Source: Rhodospirillales bacterium URHD0017 (GTDB lineage Bacteria; Pseudomonadota; Alphaproteobacteria; Reyranellales; Reyranellaceae). From it: DNA of 64,000 bases. Within the stretch, counting starts at the first letter, position 1. Each line of letters begins with the position of its first letter. Location of the stretch: positions 42,132 to 106,131 of the forward strand of contig FODP01000023.1 in NCBI GenBank assembly GCA_900110395.1, written 5' to 3'. The translations under genes and the position numbers were made by a program. The notes below the pieces were generated by a model. The model worked only from the letters and a program-made list of their open reading frames with translations, had not been told where the DNA came from and did no database searches. Shown piece by piece: positions 10,189 to 18,985 of this stretch.

Positions 10189-10249
10189 CGGAGCGCGGAC
10201 CTTCAGGTCCGCATCATGATCATGAGCGGACCTGGAGGTCCGCGCTCCC
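10189..10249. repeat. Palindromic intergenic repeat, family A copy 2
   Basis: Shorter copy of the element at 2932-3052: complementary arms at about 10189-10212 and 10226-10249 share the GCGGACCT-(C/T)CAGGTCCGC core, with one C-to-T change in the left arm and a short loop containing ATCATGATCATGA. It lies between the convergent tamB and ATP-grasp genes. A separate GC-rich stretch at 10138-10187 also repeats GGCGCGCC/GGTGGCGCG. Confidence 0.8.
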
Positions 10250-10266
10250 ATGAGAAGACGCAGCAA

Positions 10267-11397
10267 TCACTTGAAATAGTGCGGCACGAAGCGGCTGTTG
10301 TTGTGGGTGATGCGCCGTTCGTCCTCGCGCATGCCGATGCCGGCGGGCTTGCCCTCGATCACCCATGAACCGACCAGCGCATGGTTGCCGTCGAACACCG
10401 GCAATGGCTGGTAGGCCTGCCAGACGAAGCCCTCGCCACCATAGTCGCCGCCTGCGGTATCGAACACACCCGGCCCGACAACGGTGACGTTGTGACCTTC
10501 GCGGCCGAAGATCGGCTTCTTGACGAACGCGCCGCCGAGATCGGGATGCTCGCTGTCGAAGGCCGGCACCAGGTTGGCGTGGCCGGGGAATCCCTCCCAC
10601 AAGAGAGGCAGCAGCATCTTGTTGCTGAGGATCGACTTCCAGACCGGTTCGATGAAGGCCGTGGTGTCGGTGAGGACGTGCACGCCGAACGCCTCACGCG
10701 CCATCCATTCCCAGGGATAGAGCTTGCTCAGGACCTGGATCGGCATCTCGTCGGAATCGGTGAAGCGCCGTCCGTTCCAGCCGATCTGCGACACGGCGAT
10801 CGGCTTGCCGGCGAGGCCGGCCTGCAGGGCCGTGTCGCGCAGATACTCCGAGGTCGCGAGATCCTCGGGCTGATCCTCGAAGCGGGCGAAATGGACCAGG
10901 CCTTCGGGCGGCAGGCGGCCCAGCACGCCGCGCCACGCCTCGATCAGCTTCTCGTGGATCGAGTTGAACTGGTCGGCGTCGGGCTTCACGTCCTTCAGCC
11001 AGTACCACTGGATGACGGCCGCCTCGTACAGCGCTGTCGGCGTATCGGCGTTGTACTCGAGCAGCTTGGGCGGTCCGCTGCCGTCATAGGCAAGGTCGAA
11101 GCGGCCGCAGATCGTCGGATCGGATCGGCGCCAGACGCGTTCGATATAGTCGCCCCATACCGGCGGGATGCGCATGCGCTCCCAGAGCTTGCTCGACACG
11201 ACGTGCTCGACCGCCTTGAGGCACATGCCGTGCAGCTCTTCGGTGGCGGCTTCGAGCTGGTCGATCTCGTCGGACGAGAAGGCGTAGCAGGCCTGTTCCG
11301 TCCAGTACGGCTTGCCGTCCATGACATAGTAGTCGAAGCCGAGCTGCTCGAGCTTGTTCTGCCAGCCCGGCCGCGGCGCTACTGCCTCGCGGCGCAT
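10267..11397 (-). CDS. Glutathionylspermidine-synthase-like ATP-grasp ligase (YgiC/YjfC type)
   Basis: 376 residues matching the synthetase half of glutathionylspermidine synthase, without the N-terminal CHAP amidase of the bifunctional enzyme, so like E. coli YgiC/YjfC. The N-terminal region has the family pattern GRFDLAYDG and LLEYNADTPT; the C-terminal ATP-grasp part shows VKKPIFGREGHNV and a terminal NNSRFVPHYF. Family members ligate an amine to a peptide carboxylate with ATP, but the real substrate of this subgroup is unsettled. It is the last gene of a compact operon, starting three bases from the stop of the small membrane protein gene. Confidence 0.85.
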   Translation of the reverse strand: MRREAVAPRPGWQNKLEQLGFDYYVMDGKPYWTEQACYAFSSDEIDQLEAATEELHGMCLKAVEHVVSSKLWERMRIPPVWGDYIERVWRRSDPTICGRFDLAYDGSGPPKLLEYNADTPTALYEAAVIQWYWLKDVKPDADQFNSIHEKLIEAWRGVLGRLPPEGLVHFARFEDQPEDLATSEYLRDTALQAGLAGKPIAVSQIGWNGRRFTDSDEMPIQVLSKLYPWEWMAREAFGVHVLTDTTAFIEPVWKSILSNKMLLPLLWEGFPGHANLVPAFDSEHPDLGGAFVKKPIFGREGHNVTVVGPGVFDTAGGDYGGEGFVWQAYQPLPVFDGNHALVGSWVIEGKPAGIGMREDERRITHNNSRFVPHYFK

Positions 11398-11399
11398 CG

Positions 11400-11717
11400 T
11401 CAGCTCGACCCGGACGAGCCGCCTGAGCCGCCCGTCGAGCCGAAGCCGCCGCGCTGGCTCTGGGTCGTCGCCGGGGCGGTGTCGCCGGGCGTCGGCTTGG
11501 TCGCCGTCTGGCCCGGCGTTGCCGGCGCGGTGACCCCGGCGCCGCGAAACAACCAGGGCATGAGCCAGAAGAGACCGCTGCCGCCCATCATTGTCGGCGC
11601 GCAGGAATAGAGCAACGCCGCGCCTGCCACGCCCATCAGGACGAGCTTGATGCCGCGCGACATGCGCGGCCGCCCTGAGGGATTCGGGTCGGAGGGATTG
11701 GGCGAGGGCATCGACAT
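11400..11717 (-). CDS. Small membrane or lipoprotein, Gly/Ser/Thr-rich tail
   Basis: 105 residues, not recognised as a named family. There is a polar Pro/Ser-rich N-terminus, a hydrophobic segment at about 22-40 ending in LLYSC (an imperfect lipobox), a second hydrophobic patch (LFWLMPWLFRG) and a low-complexity Gly/Ser tail. Starting at the internal Met19 would give a typical short lipoprotein signal. The start is one base from the stop of the DUF350 gene and the stop is three bases from the ATP-grasp start, so it is co-translated with both. In enterobacteria DUF1190 proteins occupy a comparable place; I see no sequence proof of that family. Confidence 0.75.
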   Translation of the reverse strand: MSMPSPNPSDPNPSGRPRMSRGIKLVLMGVAGAALLYSCAPTMMGGSGLFWLMPWLFRGAGVTAPATPGQTATKPTPGDTAPATTQSQRGGFGSTGGSGGSSGSS

Positions 11718-11718
11718 G

Positions 11719-12129
11719 TCAGGTCGTGAGGCAGGCGGCGTTTATCAAGCCGAAGCAGGCGGCAAAGCCGCCAGCGGTGACGCCGGCCGACATCTGGTCG
11801 GCCTCTATGGCGCCGCGGAGGTCCGGCAGCGTCAGGCGCATGACGACGTGGACGATGACTTGGACGGCAAGCGCCACCAGCGACCACAGCACGACGTCGA
11901 CCAGGCTGACCGAGTGGGCGATGGTGTTGGCGAGCGGCAGGCAGAAGCCCAGCAGGGCGCCAACCAGCGCGACCGCTGCCGACGTGTTGCCGGCGCGGAT
12001 CAGGCGGAACTCTCGCCACGGCGTGATCAGCACGTAGATCAGCAGGAAGAGGCCGGCGAGGGCGAAGCCCGCGATGACGTAGCGCACGAAGTTCGGAAAG
12101 GCCGTGGCCAGCCATTGAAATTCAGGCAT
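11719..12129 (-). CDS. DUF350 (YjfL-type) integral membrane protein
   Basis: About 136 residues with four predicted membrane helices and the DUF350 pattern: FLLIYVLITPWREF, GNTSAAVALVGALLGFCLPLANTI and a final amphipathic region. The role is unknown; in E. coli yjfL neighbours the ATP-grasp gene yjfC, as seen here. The ATG at 12129 follows a GAGAGAG stretch and is preferred over an in-frame TTG two codons upstream. First gene of the three-gene operon with spacings of one and two bases. Confidence 0.85.
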   Translation of the reverse strand: MPEFQWLATAFPNFVRYVIAGFALAGLFLLIYVLITPWREFRLIRAGNTSAAVALVGALLGFCLPLANTIAHSVSLVDVVLWSLVALAVQVIVHVVMRLTLPDLRGAIEADQMSAGVTAGGFAACFGLINAACLTT

Positions 12130-12146
12130 CGCCAACTCTCTCGCGC

Positions 12147-12914
12147 TCAGCCGTGCATGGTCAAGCCGCCCGACACGCTGAGCGTCTGACCGGTGATGAA
12201 GGCGGCATCATCGCTGGCGAGGAAGCAGACGGCGCCCGGGATGTCCTCGGGCTGGCCGACGCGCTTCATCGGAATGGCGTTGACCAATGCTGCACGCATC
12301 CTCTCGCCGCGCTCGCCTTCGCCGGCGGCGGCCGCCAGCAGGGGCGTCTCGGTCGGGCCGGGACAGACGGCATTGAGCGTGATGCCCTTGCGCGCCACCT
12401 CGCGCGCCACCGTCTTGGTGAACGCGATGATGCCGCCCTTGCACGCCGAATAGACGGCCTCCTGCGAGGAGCCGACGCGGCCAGCATCGGAAGCGATGTT
12501 GACGATGCGGCCTTGGCCGCGCGCCACCATGCCCTTCAGCACGAAGTGGCTCATGTTGAGCGGCCCGCGCAGGTTGATGGCGATCAGCTCGTCCCATAGC
12601 TCGGGCGTGGTGTCGACGAAGTTGATGAAGCGGTCCCAGCCGGCGTTGTTCACCAGCACGTCGGTTGGCCCCATCTCGCCCTCGAACTGGGCGATGGCTT
12701 TGCCGACCGCGGCATAGTCGGCGATGTCGACGCTCGACACGAAGGCTGAACCGCCGGCCTCGACGATCTCATTGGCGATCCGGTTGGCGCCGTCGCGGTT
12801 CTTGTCGAACACGCCGACCTTGCAGCCGTATCCAGCGAAGCGCTTGCAGATGGCGCCGCCGATCGCGCCGCCGCCGCCGGTGACGATGACGTTCTTGCCT
12901 GAAAGTCCGCGCAT
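12147..12914 (-). CDS. Short-chain dehydrogenase/reductase (SDR), acyl-CoA-type
   Basis: About 255 residues, classical SDR. The NAD-binding loop is TGGGGAIGGAI, then NNAGWD, the Ser of the catalytic triad in IASDAGRVGSS and YSACK supplying Tyr and Lys. The NNAGWD form and overall pattern resemble 2-hydroxycyclohexanecarboxyl-CoA dehydrogenase (BadH), but that is a similarity, not proof. I chose ATG 12914, which follows GAGGAA; a longer reading frame extends into the hydratase gene. It lies ten bases after the enoyl-CoA hydratase stop, suggesting a small acyl-CoA degradation operon. NAD versus NADP use was not determined. Confidence 0.88.
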   Translation of the reverse strand: MRGLSGKNVIVTGGGGAIGGAICKRFAGYGCKVGVFDKNRDGANRIANEIVEAGGSAFVSSVDIADYAAVGKAIAQFEGEMGPTDVLVNNAGWDRFINFVDTTPELWDELIAINLRGPLNMSHFVLKGMVARGQGRIVNIASDAGRVGSSQEAVYSACKGGIIAFTKTVAREVARKGITLNAVCPGPTETPLLAAAAGEGERGERMRAALVNAIPMKRVGQPEDIPGAVCFLASDDAAFITGQTLSVSGGLTMHG

Positions 12915-12924
12915 GACGGGTTCC

Positions 12925-13737
12925 TCAGAGGGGCGAGTAGGGATCGAACTTGGGCTTGCGCTTCTCAAGGTGCGAGGCAAGGCCTTCCTTCACGTCAGGG
13001 CCCACAAAGCCCAGCATCTCGAGCGCCGTCGAGGCGTCGAACGAGGGGCCCATCATGCGCAGCCAGTTGTTCAGCGCGTACTTGGTGAAGCGGATCGAGG
13101 TCTGTGCGCCCTCGGCGAGCTTGGTGGCGACCTCCAGGCCCTTGGCCTCGAGCTGGTCGTCCTCGACGCACAGCGAGACGAGCCCGATGCGCTCGGCCTC
13201 CTCACCGTCGACCGCCTCGCAGAGCAGCAGATAGTACTTGGCCTTGGCCATGCCGCAGAGCAGCGGCCATACGATCACCGCGTGGTCTCCGGCGGCGACG
13301 CCGAGTCGCGTATGACCGTCGATGATCTTGGCCTTCTTCGAGGCGATCGAGACGTCGGCCAGGATCCCGGCGACCAGGCCCGCGCCGACGGCGGGGCCGC
13401 GCATGGTGCTGACGATCGGCTTGGAGCAGTTGATGACGTTGTAGACGATGTCGCGCGCTTCCTTCCAGGTGCGGAGCAGCGCGTTGTGGTCCTTCATGTT
13501 TTTTTCGATGAGATCGAAGTCGCCACCGGCCGAGAAGACCTTGCCGCCGGCGCCCTGGATGATCACGCAGTTGACCGTGTCGTCGCCGTCGATGTCCCGC
13601 CACACGCTGACCAGCTCGGTGTGCATGATCGAGTCGGTCGCGTTGTACTTGTCGGGCCGGTTCATGGTCACCCGCAGCACCTTGGGATGCGGGCGATCGA
13701 ACAGCAGGCGCTGGTAGCGTTTTTGCCAGTCGGACAT
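12925..13737 (-). CDS. Enoyl-CoA hydratase/isomerase family protein
   Basis: 270 residues of the crotonase fold. The oxyanion-hole region reads FSAGGDFDLI and the second GPAVGAGLVAGILADVSIAS, both standard for the family, with RPDKYNAT near the N-terminus. The usual catalytic Glu position near 135-145 (DGHTRLGVAAGDHAV) is not the canonical hydratase pattern, so isomerase, hydrolase or lyase activity is equally possible. A strong GGAGGAG site precedes the ATG. Downstream in the same operon is an SDR, fitting beta-oxidation-like degradation of a CoA thioester. Confidence 0.85.
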   Translation of the reverse strand: MSDWQKRYQRLLFDRPHPKVLRVTMNRPDKYNATDSIMHTELVSVWRDIDGDDTVNCVIIQGAGGKVFSAGGDFDLIEKNMKDHNALLRTWKEARDIVYNVINCSKPIVSTMRGPAVGAGLVAGILADVSIASKKAKIIDGHTRLGVAAGDHAVIVWPLLCGMAKAKYYLLLCEAVDGEEAERIGLVSLCVEDDQLEAKGLEVATKLAEGAQTSIRFTKYALNNWLRMMGPSFDASTALEMLGFVGPDVKEGLASHLEKRKPKFDPYSPL

Positions 13738-13828
13738 CGAGGTCTCCTCCGTTGCGGAGGAGCCTAGTCGTGGCGCAGGCGCTTTGCCATCCCGGCGAAC
13801 TTCCGCCGCGCGGACCTAATATGACACG

Positions 13829-14039
13829 TCAGAGGCCCATCTTGGTCGACGCCGGCATCTGCCGCAGGTGGTTGTTCACGCGACGGACACCCGGCACGTT
13901 CTCGGCCGCGACGCCATAGGCCTTGCGTCCCTCCGCATCGTCGACGAAGCCCCAGAGATCGACGACACCGCCGCTGGCGAAGACGTGGGTCGGCCATCGC
14001 GAGGTCCACGGGCGACGCGTCCTTCGCAGACTTGCTCAT
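13829..14039 (-). pseudogene. BON-domain gene remnant, frameshifted
   Basis: An ATG at 14039 sits behind a perfect AAGGAGG site and reads MSKSAKDASPVD. The frame then breaks, and the next frame carries a clear BON-domain C-terminus (GGVVDLWGFVDDAEGRK, then VAAENVPGVRRVNNHL) to a TGA at 13829-13831. The span is 211 bases, one more than a multiple of three. The N-terminal part of the domain is also missing, so this looks like a decayed BON or CBS-BON gene. A sequencing error could explain the shift but not the shortness. Read through without the break it would be about 70 residues. Confidence 0.6.
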
Positions 14040-14198
14040 GTCGCCTCCTTGCCGGTTGGCGATTAGGATCGCTGACTAGGGGCTACGACCGGGAGTTGAG
14101 GCGTTACAGGTTGGTCGCCAGGTCGGCAGGATATCTTCCCGCCAAGCCTATGGCATCGGCAAGGATGGTTCACGCATGTCAGAGGCCCAAACGGCCCC

Positions 14199-15731
14199 CT
14201 AGCGGCGGATGTTGCCCGCGCTCCACTGGCCGGCGTTGGCGAAGCGGACGGCCTCTTCGGCCGCACGGACCAGGGCGGCGGCCTTGAGCACGCTCTCCTT
14301 GTACTCGGCCTCGAGATCGGAGTCGGCCACGACGCCGACGCCCGCCTGGACGTACATGGTGTTGTCCTTCACCAGGCCGGTGCGCAGCATGATGCAGGTG
14401 TCCATCGAGCCGTTGGCGGCAAAGTAGCCGGCGCAGCCGGCATAGATGCCGCGGCGAACCGGCTCGACCTCGTCGATGATCTCCATGGCGCGCACCTTGG
14501 GCGCACCCGACAACGTACCGGCCGGGAAGCCCGCCTTCAGCGCATCGATCGCGTCCAGCCCGTCCTCGAGCGTGCCCTCGACGTGACTGCTGATGTGCTG
14601 GAGGTGGCTGTACTTCTCGATGGTGAACTGCTCGACGACCCGGACCGAGCCGATCTTGGCGACGCGGCCGACGTCGTTGCGGGCGAGGTCGAGCAGCATC
14701 AGGTGCTCGGCGTGTTCCTTGGGATCAGCCAAGAGCTTGTCGGCGAGCTGCTTGTCCTCCTCGGGCGTGGCGCCGCGCCGGATGGTCCCGGCCAATGGCC
14801 GAATGGTGACGATGTTGTCGCGCAGCCGCACCAGGATCTCGGGGCTGGAGCCCACGATCGAGAAGTCGCCGTAGTCGAAGAAGATCAGGAACGGCGAGGG
14901 GTTGATGCGGCGCAGCGCTCGGTAGAGCGACAATGGCGGCAAGGTGAAGGGCAGCGAGAACCGCTGCGAGGGCACGATCTGGAAGGCGTCGCCCGCGTGG
15001 ATGTACTCCTTGCAGGTCGCGACCATCTTCTTGAAGTCTTCCTTCGACATGTTCGCTTCAGGCTCGGGCAACTCGTCGAGTTCGTCGGCACTGTCGCGAC
15101 GGAAGGGAAGGGCGCGTTCGAAGTCGGACACTGCGTCAGCCAAGCGCTCCTGTGCGGCTTCATAGGCGGCGCGGGCGCTGACGCCGGCCGTCGGCCAAGC
15201 CGGCGTCACCAGCGTGACGTTGTCCTCGAGGCGGTCGAAGATGCAGATGATGGTCGGCCGCACCATGATCGCGTCGGGCAGGCCGATCGGATCGGGGTTC
15301 TTGTCGGGCAGCCGCTCCATGTCGCGAACCATGTCGTAGCCAAGAAAGCCGAACAGGCCCGAGGCCATCGGCGGCAGGCCGGCCGGCAGGTCCATCTGGC
15401 ACTCGCGGACGAGCTGGCGCAGCGTCTCGAGCGGCCGCCCGTCGAGGTTCTCGAAGGCCTGCGCGTCGCTGCGGGCGCGGCGGTTGATCTCGGCCTGGCC
15501 CTTGCGGCAGCGCCAGATCACATCCGGCTTGAAGCCGATGATCGAATAACGCCCGCGCACCGATCCGCCTTCCACTGATTCGAGCAGAAAGGAGTTGGCG
15601 CGGCCGTCGGCGAGCTTGAGGTAGGCCGACACCGGCGTCTCGAGGTCGGCGACCAGCTTGGTCGAGACGAGCTGCGGCTTGCCGGACTCATAGACGCGAG
15701 CAAAGGCGTCGAAGTCTGGTGAGATCGACAT
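14199..15731 (-). CDS. trpE: Anthranilate synthase component I
   Basis: 510 residues. It converts chorismate to anthranilate using ammonia supplied by component II, the first step of tryptophan synthesis. The N-terminal region has the tryptophan-feedback LLES motif (SFLLESVEGG), and the C-terminal chorismate-binding domain carries IVGSSPEILVR, TIRPLAGTIRRG, HLMLLDLARND and FPAGTLSGAPKVRAMEII. Starts four bases after the stop of the ppiD-like gene, so the two probably share a transcript. trpG/trpD/trpC are not adjacent within the window. Confidence 0.95.
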   Translation of the reverse strand: MSISPDFDAFARVYESGKPQLVSTKLVADLETPVSAYLKLADGRANSFLLESVEGGSVRGRYSIIGFKPDVIWRCRKGQAEINRRARSDAQAFENLDGRPLETLRQLVRECQMDLPAGLPPMASGLFGFLGYDMVRDMERLPDKNPDPIGLPDAIMVRPTIICIFDRLEDNVTLVTPAWPTAGVSARAAYEAAQERLADAVSDFERALPFRRDSADELDELPEPEANMSKEDFKKMVATCKEYIHAGDAFQIVPSQRFSLPFTLPPLSLYRALRRINPSPFLIFFDYGDFSIVGSSPEILVRLRDNIVTIRPLAGTIRRGATPEEDKQLADKLLADPKEHAEHLMLLDLARNDVGRVAKIGSVRVVEQFTIEKYSHLQHISSHVEGTLEDGLDAIDALKAGFPAGTLSGAPKVRAMEIIDEVEPVRRGIYAGCAGYFAANGSMDTCIMLRTGLVKDNTMYVQAGVGVVADSDLEAEYKESVLKAAALVRAAEEAVRFANAGQWSAGNIRR

Positions 15732-15735
15732 CGGA

Positions 15736-17664
15736 CTACGGCTGGTTCTGCGGCTTGAAGGCTGCGACGAACGTCGCCTCGTCGACGACCACGCCGTACT
15801 TGGTGCGCATGGCGGCGATCAGCTGCAGGATCAGATCGTTGGCCACCATCGAATCGAGCTGCTTGGCGAAGCGGTCGATCGCGTCCTTGTCCTTGGCGAG
15901 ATCGACCGGATCGATCTGCTTCAGGCGGACCAACACGCTACCTTCGGCAGTGCGTACCGACTGGATCTTGCCCGGCTGCAGCTTGAACAGCTCCTGGACG
16001 ACGGGCTGGGTGAGGTAGTTGCCCTGATCGGCCTCGAAGCGGGTAACCGGCTTGGCTGTGCGCATCTCCAGGCCAAGCTCCTTGGCGAGCGCCTCGAAGC
16101 TCGTGCCGGCATTGGCCCTCTCGAGCGCTGCCTTGACCTTGGCGTCGGCGAGCTTGCGGCGCTCCTCGGTCTGCCAAGCCTCGATCACCTTGGCCTCGAC
16201 CTCGGTCAGGGCGGGCACACGAGCGGGCGTGATGCGGTCGGTGCGCACGATGAAGTATTCGCCGCGCTGGGTCTCCAGCAGGTCGCTCTCCGCGCTCTCG
16301 CGGGTGGCGAAGGCGGCCTGGACCAGCTCGTTGGCAGCCGGGCCGATCACGATCTGCTTGCCCTCGGCGTCCTGGCCGCGCGCATCGACGTTGTCATAGG
16401 TCTTGATCTTGAGCGCGAGATCCTCGGCCGCGGCCTTCATCGACTGCGTCTTGGCCAGCATGCGCTCGAAGTCGGTGACCTGCTTGATCAGGAGGTCGGG
16501 TGCGAGCTGGGCACGCAGCTCCTTCTCGAGCTTCTCCTTCACCTCGTCGAACGGCACGGCCTTGCCGGGCGTGACGCTGTTGATGCGCACGATGTGCCAG
16601 CCGAGCGGCGACTGGATCGGCGTCGGGCCGACTCCGACCGGCAGGCTGAACACGCCGTCGGCCAGCGGTCCCGGCGGCAGGTCCTTCTTGGCCACCGGGC
16701 CGAGCTTGATCACGCCATCGCTGGTGCCCAGCACGTCCTTGGCGGCGTCCTCGAGGGTCTTGCCACCCGTGACGGCGGCGATGATCGCCTTGGCTTTGTC
16801 CTCGCTGTCGGCCATCGCCTGGTCGACGTCGCGCTTCTCGGCCGTCCCGAACTCGGCCGAGCGGGCGTCGTATTCCTGCTTGACCATGTCGGCGGTCACT
16901 CCGACCTGGGCCATGACATCGTCGGCCGTCAACAGCACGTAGGAGAAGGCGCGGAACTCGGGGATCTGGAATTTGGTCTTGTTGGCCTCGAAGTAGGCGT
17001 TGAGCTGCTCGGCCGTGGGCTTGGGGACATCGACGATGATGGAATCGGGAATGTAGATCGTCTCGCCGATGCGCCGCTCGGCCTCCATCTTGAAGATGTC
17101 GTCGCGCAGCGACTTGGGCGCGAGCCCGTCTGGACGTACCGCGCCGAACAGCTGGCTGGCGGCGATCTCGCGGCGGATGTCGGTGATGTATTGGGCCTCG
17201 CTGATGCGCGCCTGCTGCAGGCGGTTTCGGTAGAGCAGGGGATCGAACGAGCCGCCGGTGCCGGCGAAGGCGGGATTGCGGGCGATCGCGGCGCGCACCT
17301 CGGCGTCGCTGACCACCAGGCCGAACTGCTGGATGGTGTAGTCGAGCACGGCGCGCTGGATGACTTCCTCAAGCGCCCGCACATGCAGGCCGAAACGCAG
17401 AGCCTGCTCGGGTTCCGGCCGCTGGCCGGTCTGGCGCTGGATACCCTCGAGCTGGCGGTTGAACTGGTCTTTCACCTCGTTCACCGACACCGACGCGCCG
17501 CCGACCCAGCCATAGATCGGAATCTTCGTACCGCCGATGTGCGCGACCTCGGCGGTGCGGCCACCCATGCGCAGCATGTCGCCGACGCCCCAGAAGGCGA
17601 AGCTGACGATCAGCATGCCGAACAGGACGAACAGGATGACGAAACGGGCGTACTTGCGGAACAT
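15736..17664 (-). CDS. PpiD/SurA-like peptidyl-prolyl isomerase, membrane-anchored
   Basis: About 642 residues with one N-terminal membrane helix (MFRKYARFVILFVLFGML...) followed by the GVGDML motif typical of PpiD, a SurA-N-like chaperone region (about 30-200), and a parvulin domain (about 250-370, with DLPPGPLADGVFSL and GWHIVRINSVTPG). It is a periplasmic folding helper anchored in the inner membrane. I chose ATG 17664 because it gives the normal PpiD N-terminus; ATG 17712 would add 16 residues. The gene is divergent from tpiA and upstream of trpE. Confidence 0.88.
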   Translation of the reverse strand: MFRKYARFVILFVLFGMLIVSFAFWGVGDMLRMGGRTAEVAHIGGTKIPIYGWVGGASVSVNEVKDQFNRQLEGIQRQTGQRPEPEQALRFGLHVRALEEVIQRAVLDYTIQQFGLVVSDAEVRAAIARNPAFAGTGGSFDPLLYRNRLQQARISEAQYITDIRREIAASQLFGAVRPDGLAPKSLRDDIFKMEAERRIGETIYIPDSIIVDVPKPTAEQLNAYFEANKTKFQIPEFRAFSYVLLTADDVMAQVGVTADMVKQEYDARSAEFGTAEKRDVDQAMADSEDKAKAIIAAVTGGKTLEDAAKDVLGTSDGVIKLGPVAKKDLPPGPLADGVFSLPVGVGPTPIQSPLGWHIVRINSVTPGKAVPFDEVKEKLEKELRAQLAPDLLIKQVTDFERMLAKTQSMKAAAEDLALKIKTYDNVDARGQDAEGKQIVIGPAANELVQAAFATRESAESDLLETQRGEYFIVRTDRITPARVPALTEVEAKVIEAWQTEERRKLADAKVKAALERANAGTSFEALAKELGLEMRTAKPVTRFEADQGNYLTQPVVQELFKLQPGKIQSVRTAEGSVLVRLKQIDPVDLAKDKDAIDRFAKQLDSMVANDLILQLIAAMRTKYGVVVDEATFVAAFKPQNQP

Positions 17665-17784
17665 ATTCGGAGAATTCACGCCATGGGCGAAGGGGTTTTG
17701 ACTGGCGGGCATGCCTACCACCGGCCCCAGTGGCAGGCAACCAACGGGCCTGCTAGACACCCGCGACACAATTCGGGGATTTCT

Positions 17785-18540
17785 ATGGCGCGTACAAGGC
17801 GGCCGCTGATTGCCGGCAACTGGAAGATGAACGGTCTGCGGGCCGATGGCCTCGCACTGGCCAAGAGCGTCGCCGATGGCGTGAAGCAGGCCGGATGGAA
17901 CGATCGCGACGTGCTGGTCTGCCCGCCGGCGACCCTGGTTCTCGCGGTGGCCGATGCCGTCAAGGGAAGCGGCGTGCTGGTCGGTGGCGAAAATTGCCAT
18001 GCCAAGCCAAGCGGCGCCCACACCGGCGAGGTGGCGGCCGAGATGCTGCGCGATTGCGGCGCCACCTACGTAATCGTCGGCCACTCTGAGCGGCGTGCTG
18101 ATTGCGGCGAGACCGACGCCATCGTGCGGGCCAAGGCGGAGGCAGCCTGGCGGGCCGGGTTGGTGCCCATCGTCTGCATCGGCGAGACCCTGGCTGAGCG
18201 CGAGGCGGGCAAGACGCTGGCGGTGCTGGAGAGCCAGCTCAAGGGCAGTGTCCCTGCAGGAGCGACGGCCGCGAAGCTGGTCGTGGCCTATGAGCCGGTC
18301 TGGGCGATCGGCACCGGCAAGACGCCGACCACGCCCGAGGTCGCCGCAGCCCACGCGCATATTCGCAAGGTCCTGATCGGCCTGACGGGCGAGGCGGCCC
18401 AAGTCCGACTTCTATATGGCGGCTCGGTGAAGGGCAGCAATGCCGCGGAATTGCTGGCGGCGGGCGACGTCGACGGCGCCCTGGTCGGCGGTGCCAGCCT
18501 CAAGGCGGACGATTTTTTGGCTATCGCCAAGGCGGCCTAA
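17785..18540 (+). CDS. tpiA: Triosephosphate isomerase
   Basis: 251 residues. It interconverts dihydroxyacetone phosphate and glyceraldehyde-3-phosphate. The substrate Lys is in AGNWKMNG, the electrophilic His in VGHSERR, the catalytic Glu in VVAYEPVWAIGTGK, and the phosphate-binding LLYGGSVKGSN and GALVGGASL are present. The ATG at 17785 gives the family N-terminus. The gene is followed by secG, a neighbour order common in proteobacteria. Confidence 0.96.
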   Translation: MARTRRPLIAGNWKMNGLRADGLALAKSVADGVKQAGWNDRDVLVCPPATLVLAVADAVKGSGVLVGGENCHAKPSGAHTGEVAAEMLRDCGATYVIVGHSERRADCGETDAIVRAKAEAAWRAGLVPIVCIGETLAEREAGKTLAVLESQLKGSVPAGATAAKLVVAYEPVWAIGTGKTPTTPEVAAAHAHIRKVLIGLTGEAAQVRLLYGGSVKGSNAAELLAAGDVDGALVGGASLKADDFLAIAKAA

Positions 18541-18601
18541 AGCGGCTAGAAGCGCGCGCTTGGCGAGCAAACCGGGCATCCCCACCTAGGCACTGGACGA
18601 A

Positions 18602-18985
18602 ATGGACGCGGTTCGAGGCTTTTTGCACGATTGGCGGCTGGTGTTGCTGATCATCCATGTCGGCGTCACCGCCGCGATGATCGTCGTCATCCTGCTCCAG
18701 CGCAGCGAAGGAGGCGGCCTCGGCATGGGCCGCACCGACGCGCTGTTCTCGGTGCGCGGCCAGGCCAACGTGCTGTCGCGCATGACGGCGATCTTCGCAG
18801 GCTGCTTCTTCTTCCTCAGCCTGGTGATGGCCTGGAGCATGACCGACACGCAGCGCAGCGCGCGCTCGATCATGGATCGCGTGCCGGCATCGCCGACCGC
18901 GCCGGCTACGCCTGGCGCCGGTGGTGCGGCTCCCGCGCCCGCGACGCCTGCCGCTCCGGCGGCGCCTTCCGCGCCTACTCGTTAG
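18602..18985 (+). CDS. secG: Preprotein translocase subunit SecG
   Basis: 127 residues with two membrane helices (about 15-36 and 62-82) and the conserved cytosolic loop LLQRSEGGGLGMGR between them, as in SecG of the SecYEG channel. The C-terminus is a long Ala/Pro/Thr tail, a usual feature in alphaproteobacteria. It sits between tpiA and pyrG. The stop is followed immediately by a palindromic repeat. Confidence 0.93.
   Translation: MDAVRGFLHDWRLVLLIIHVGVTAAMIVVILLQRSEGGGLGMGRTDALFSVRGQANVLSRMTAIFAGCFFFLSLVMAWSMTDTQRSARSIMDRVPASPTAPATPGAGGAAPAPATPAAPAAPSAPTR

Noticed and set aside
13764..14039. 91-codon minus-strand frame as an intact protein
   Set aside because: The second half is Arg-rich nonsense while the adjacent frame gives a BON domain, so it is a frameshifted gene.
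13829..14190. GGGCCTCTGAC appearing twice 350 bases apart
   Set aside because: One copy is the coding end of the BON remnant and the rest of the flanks do not match, so it is probably coincidence.
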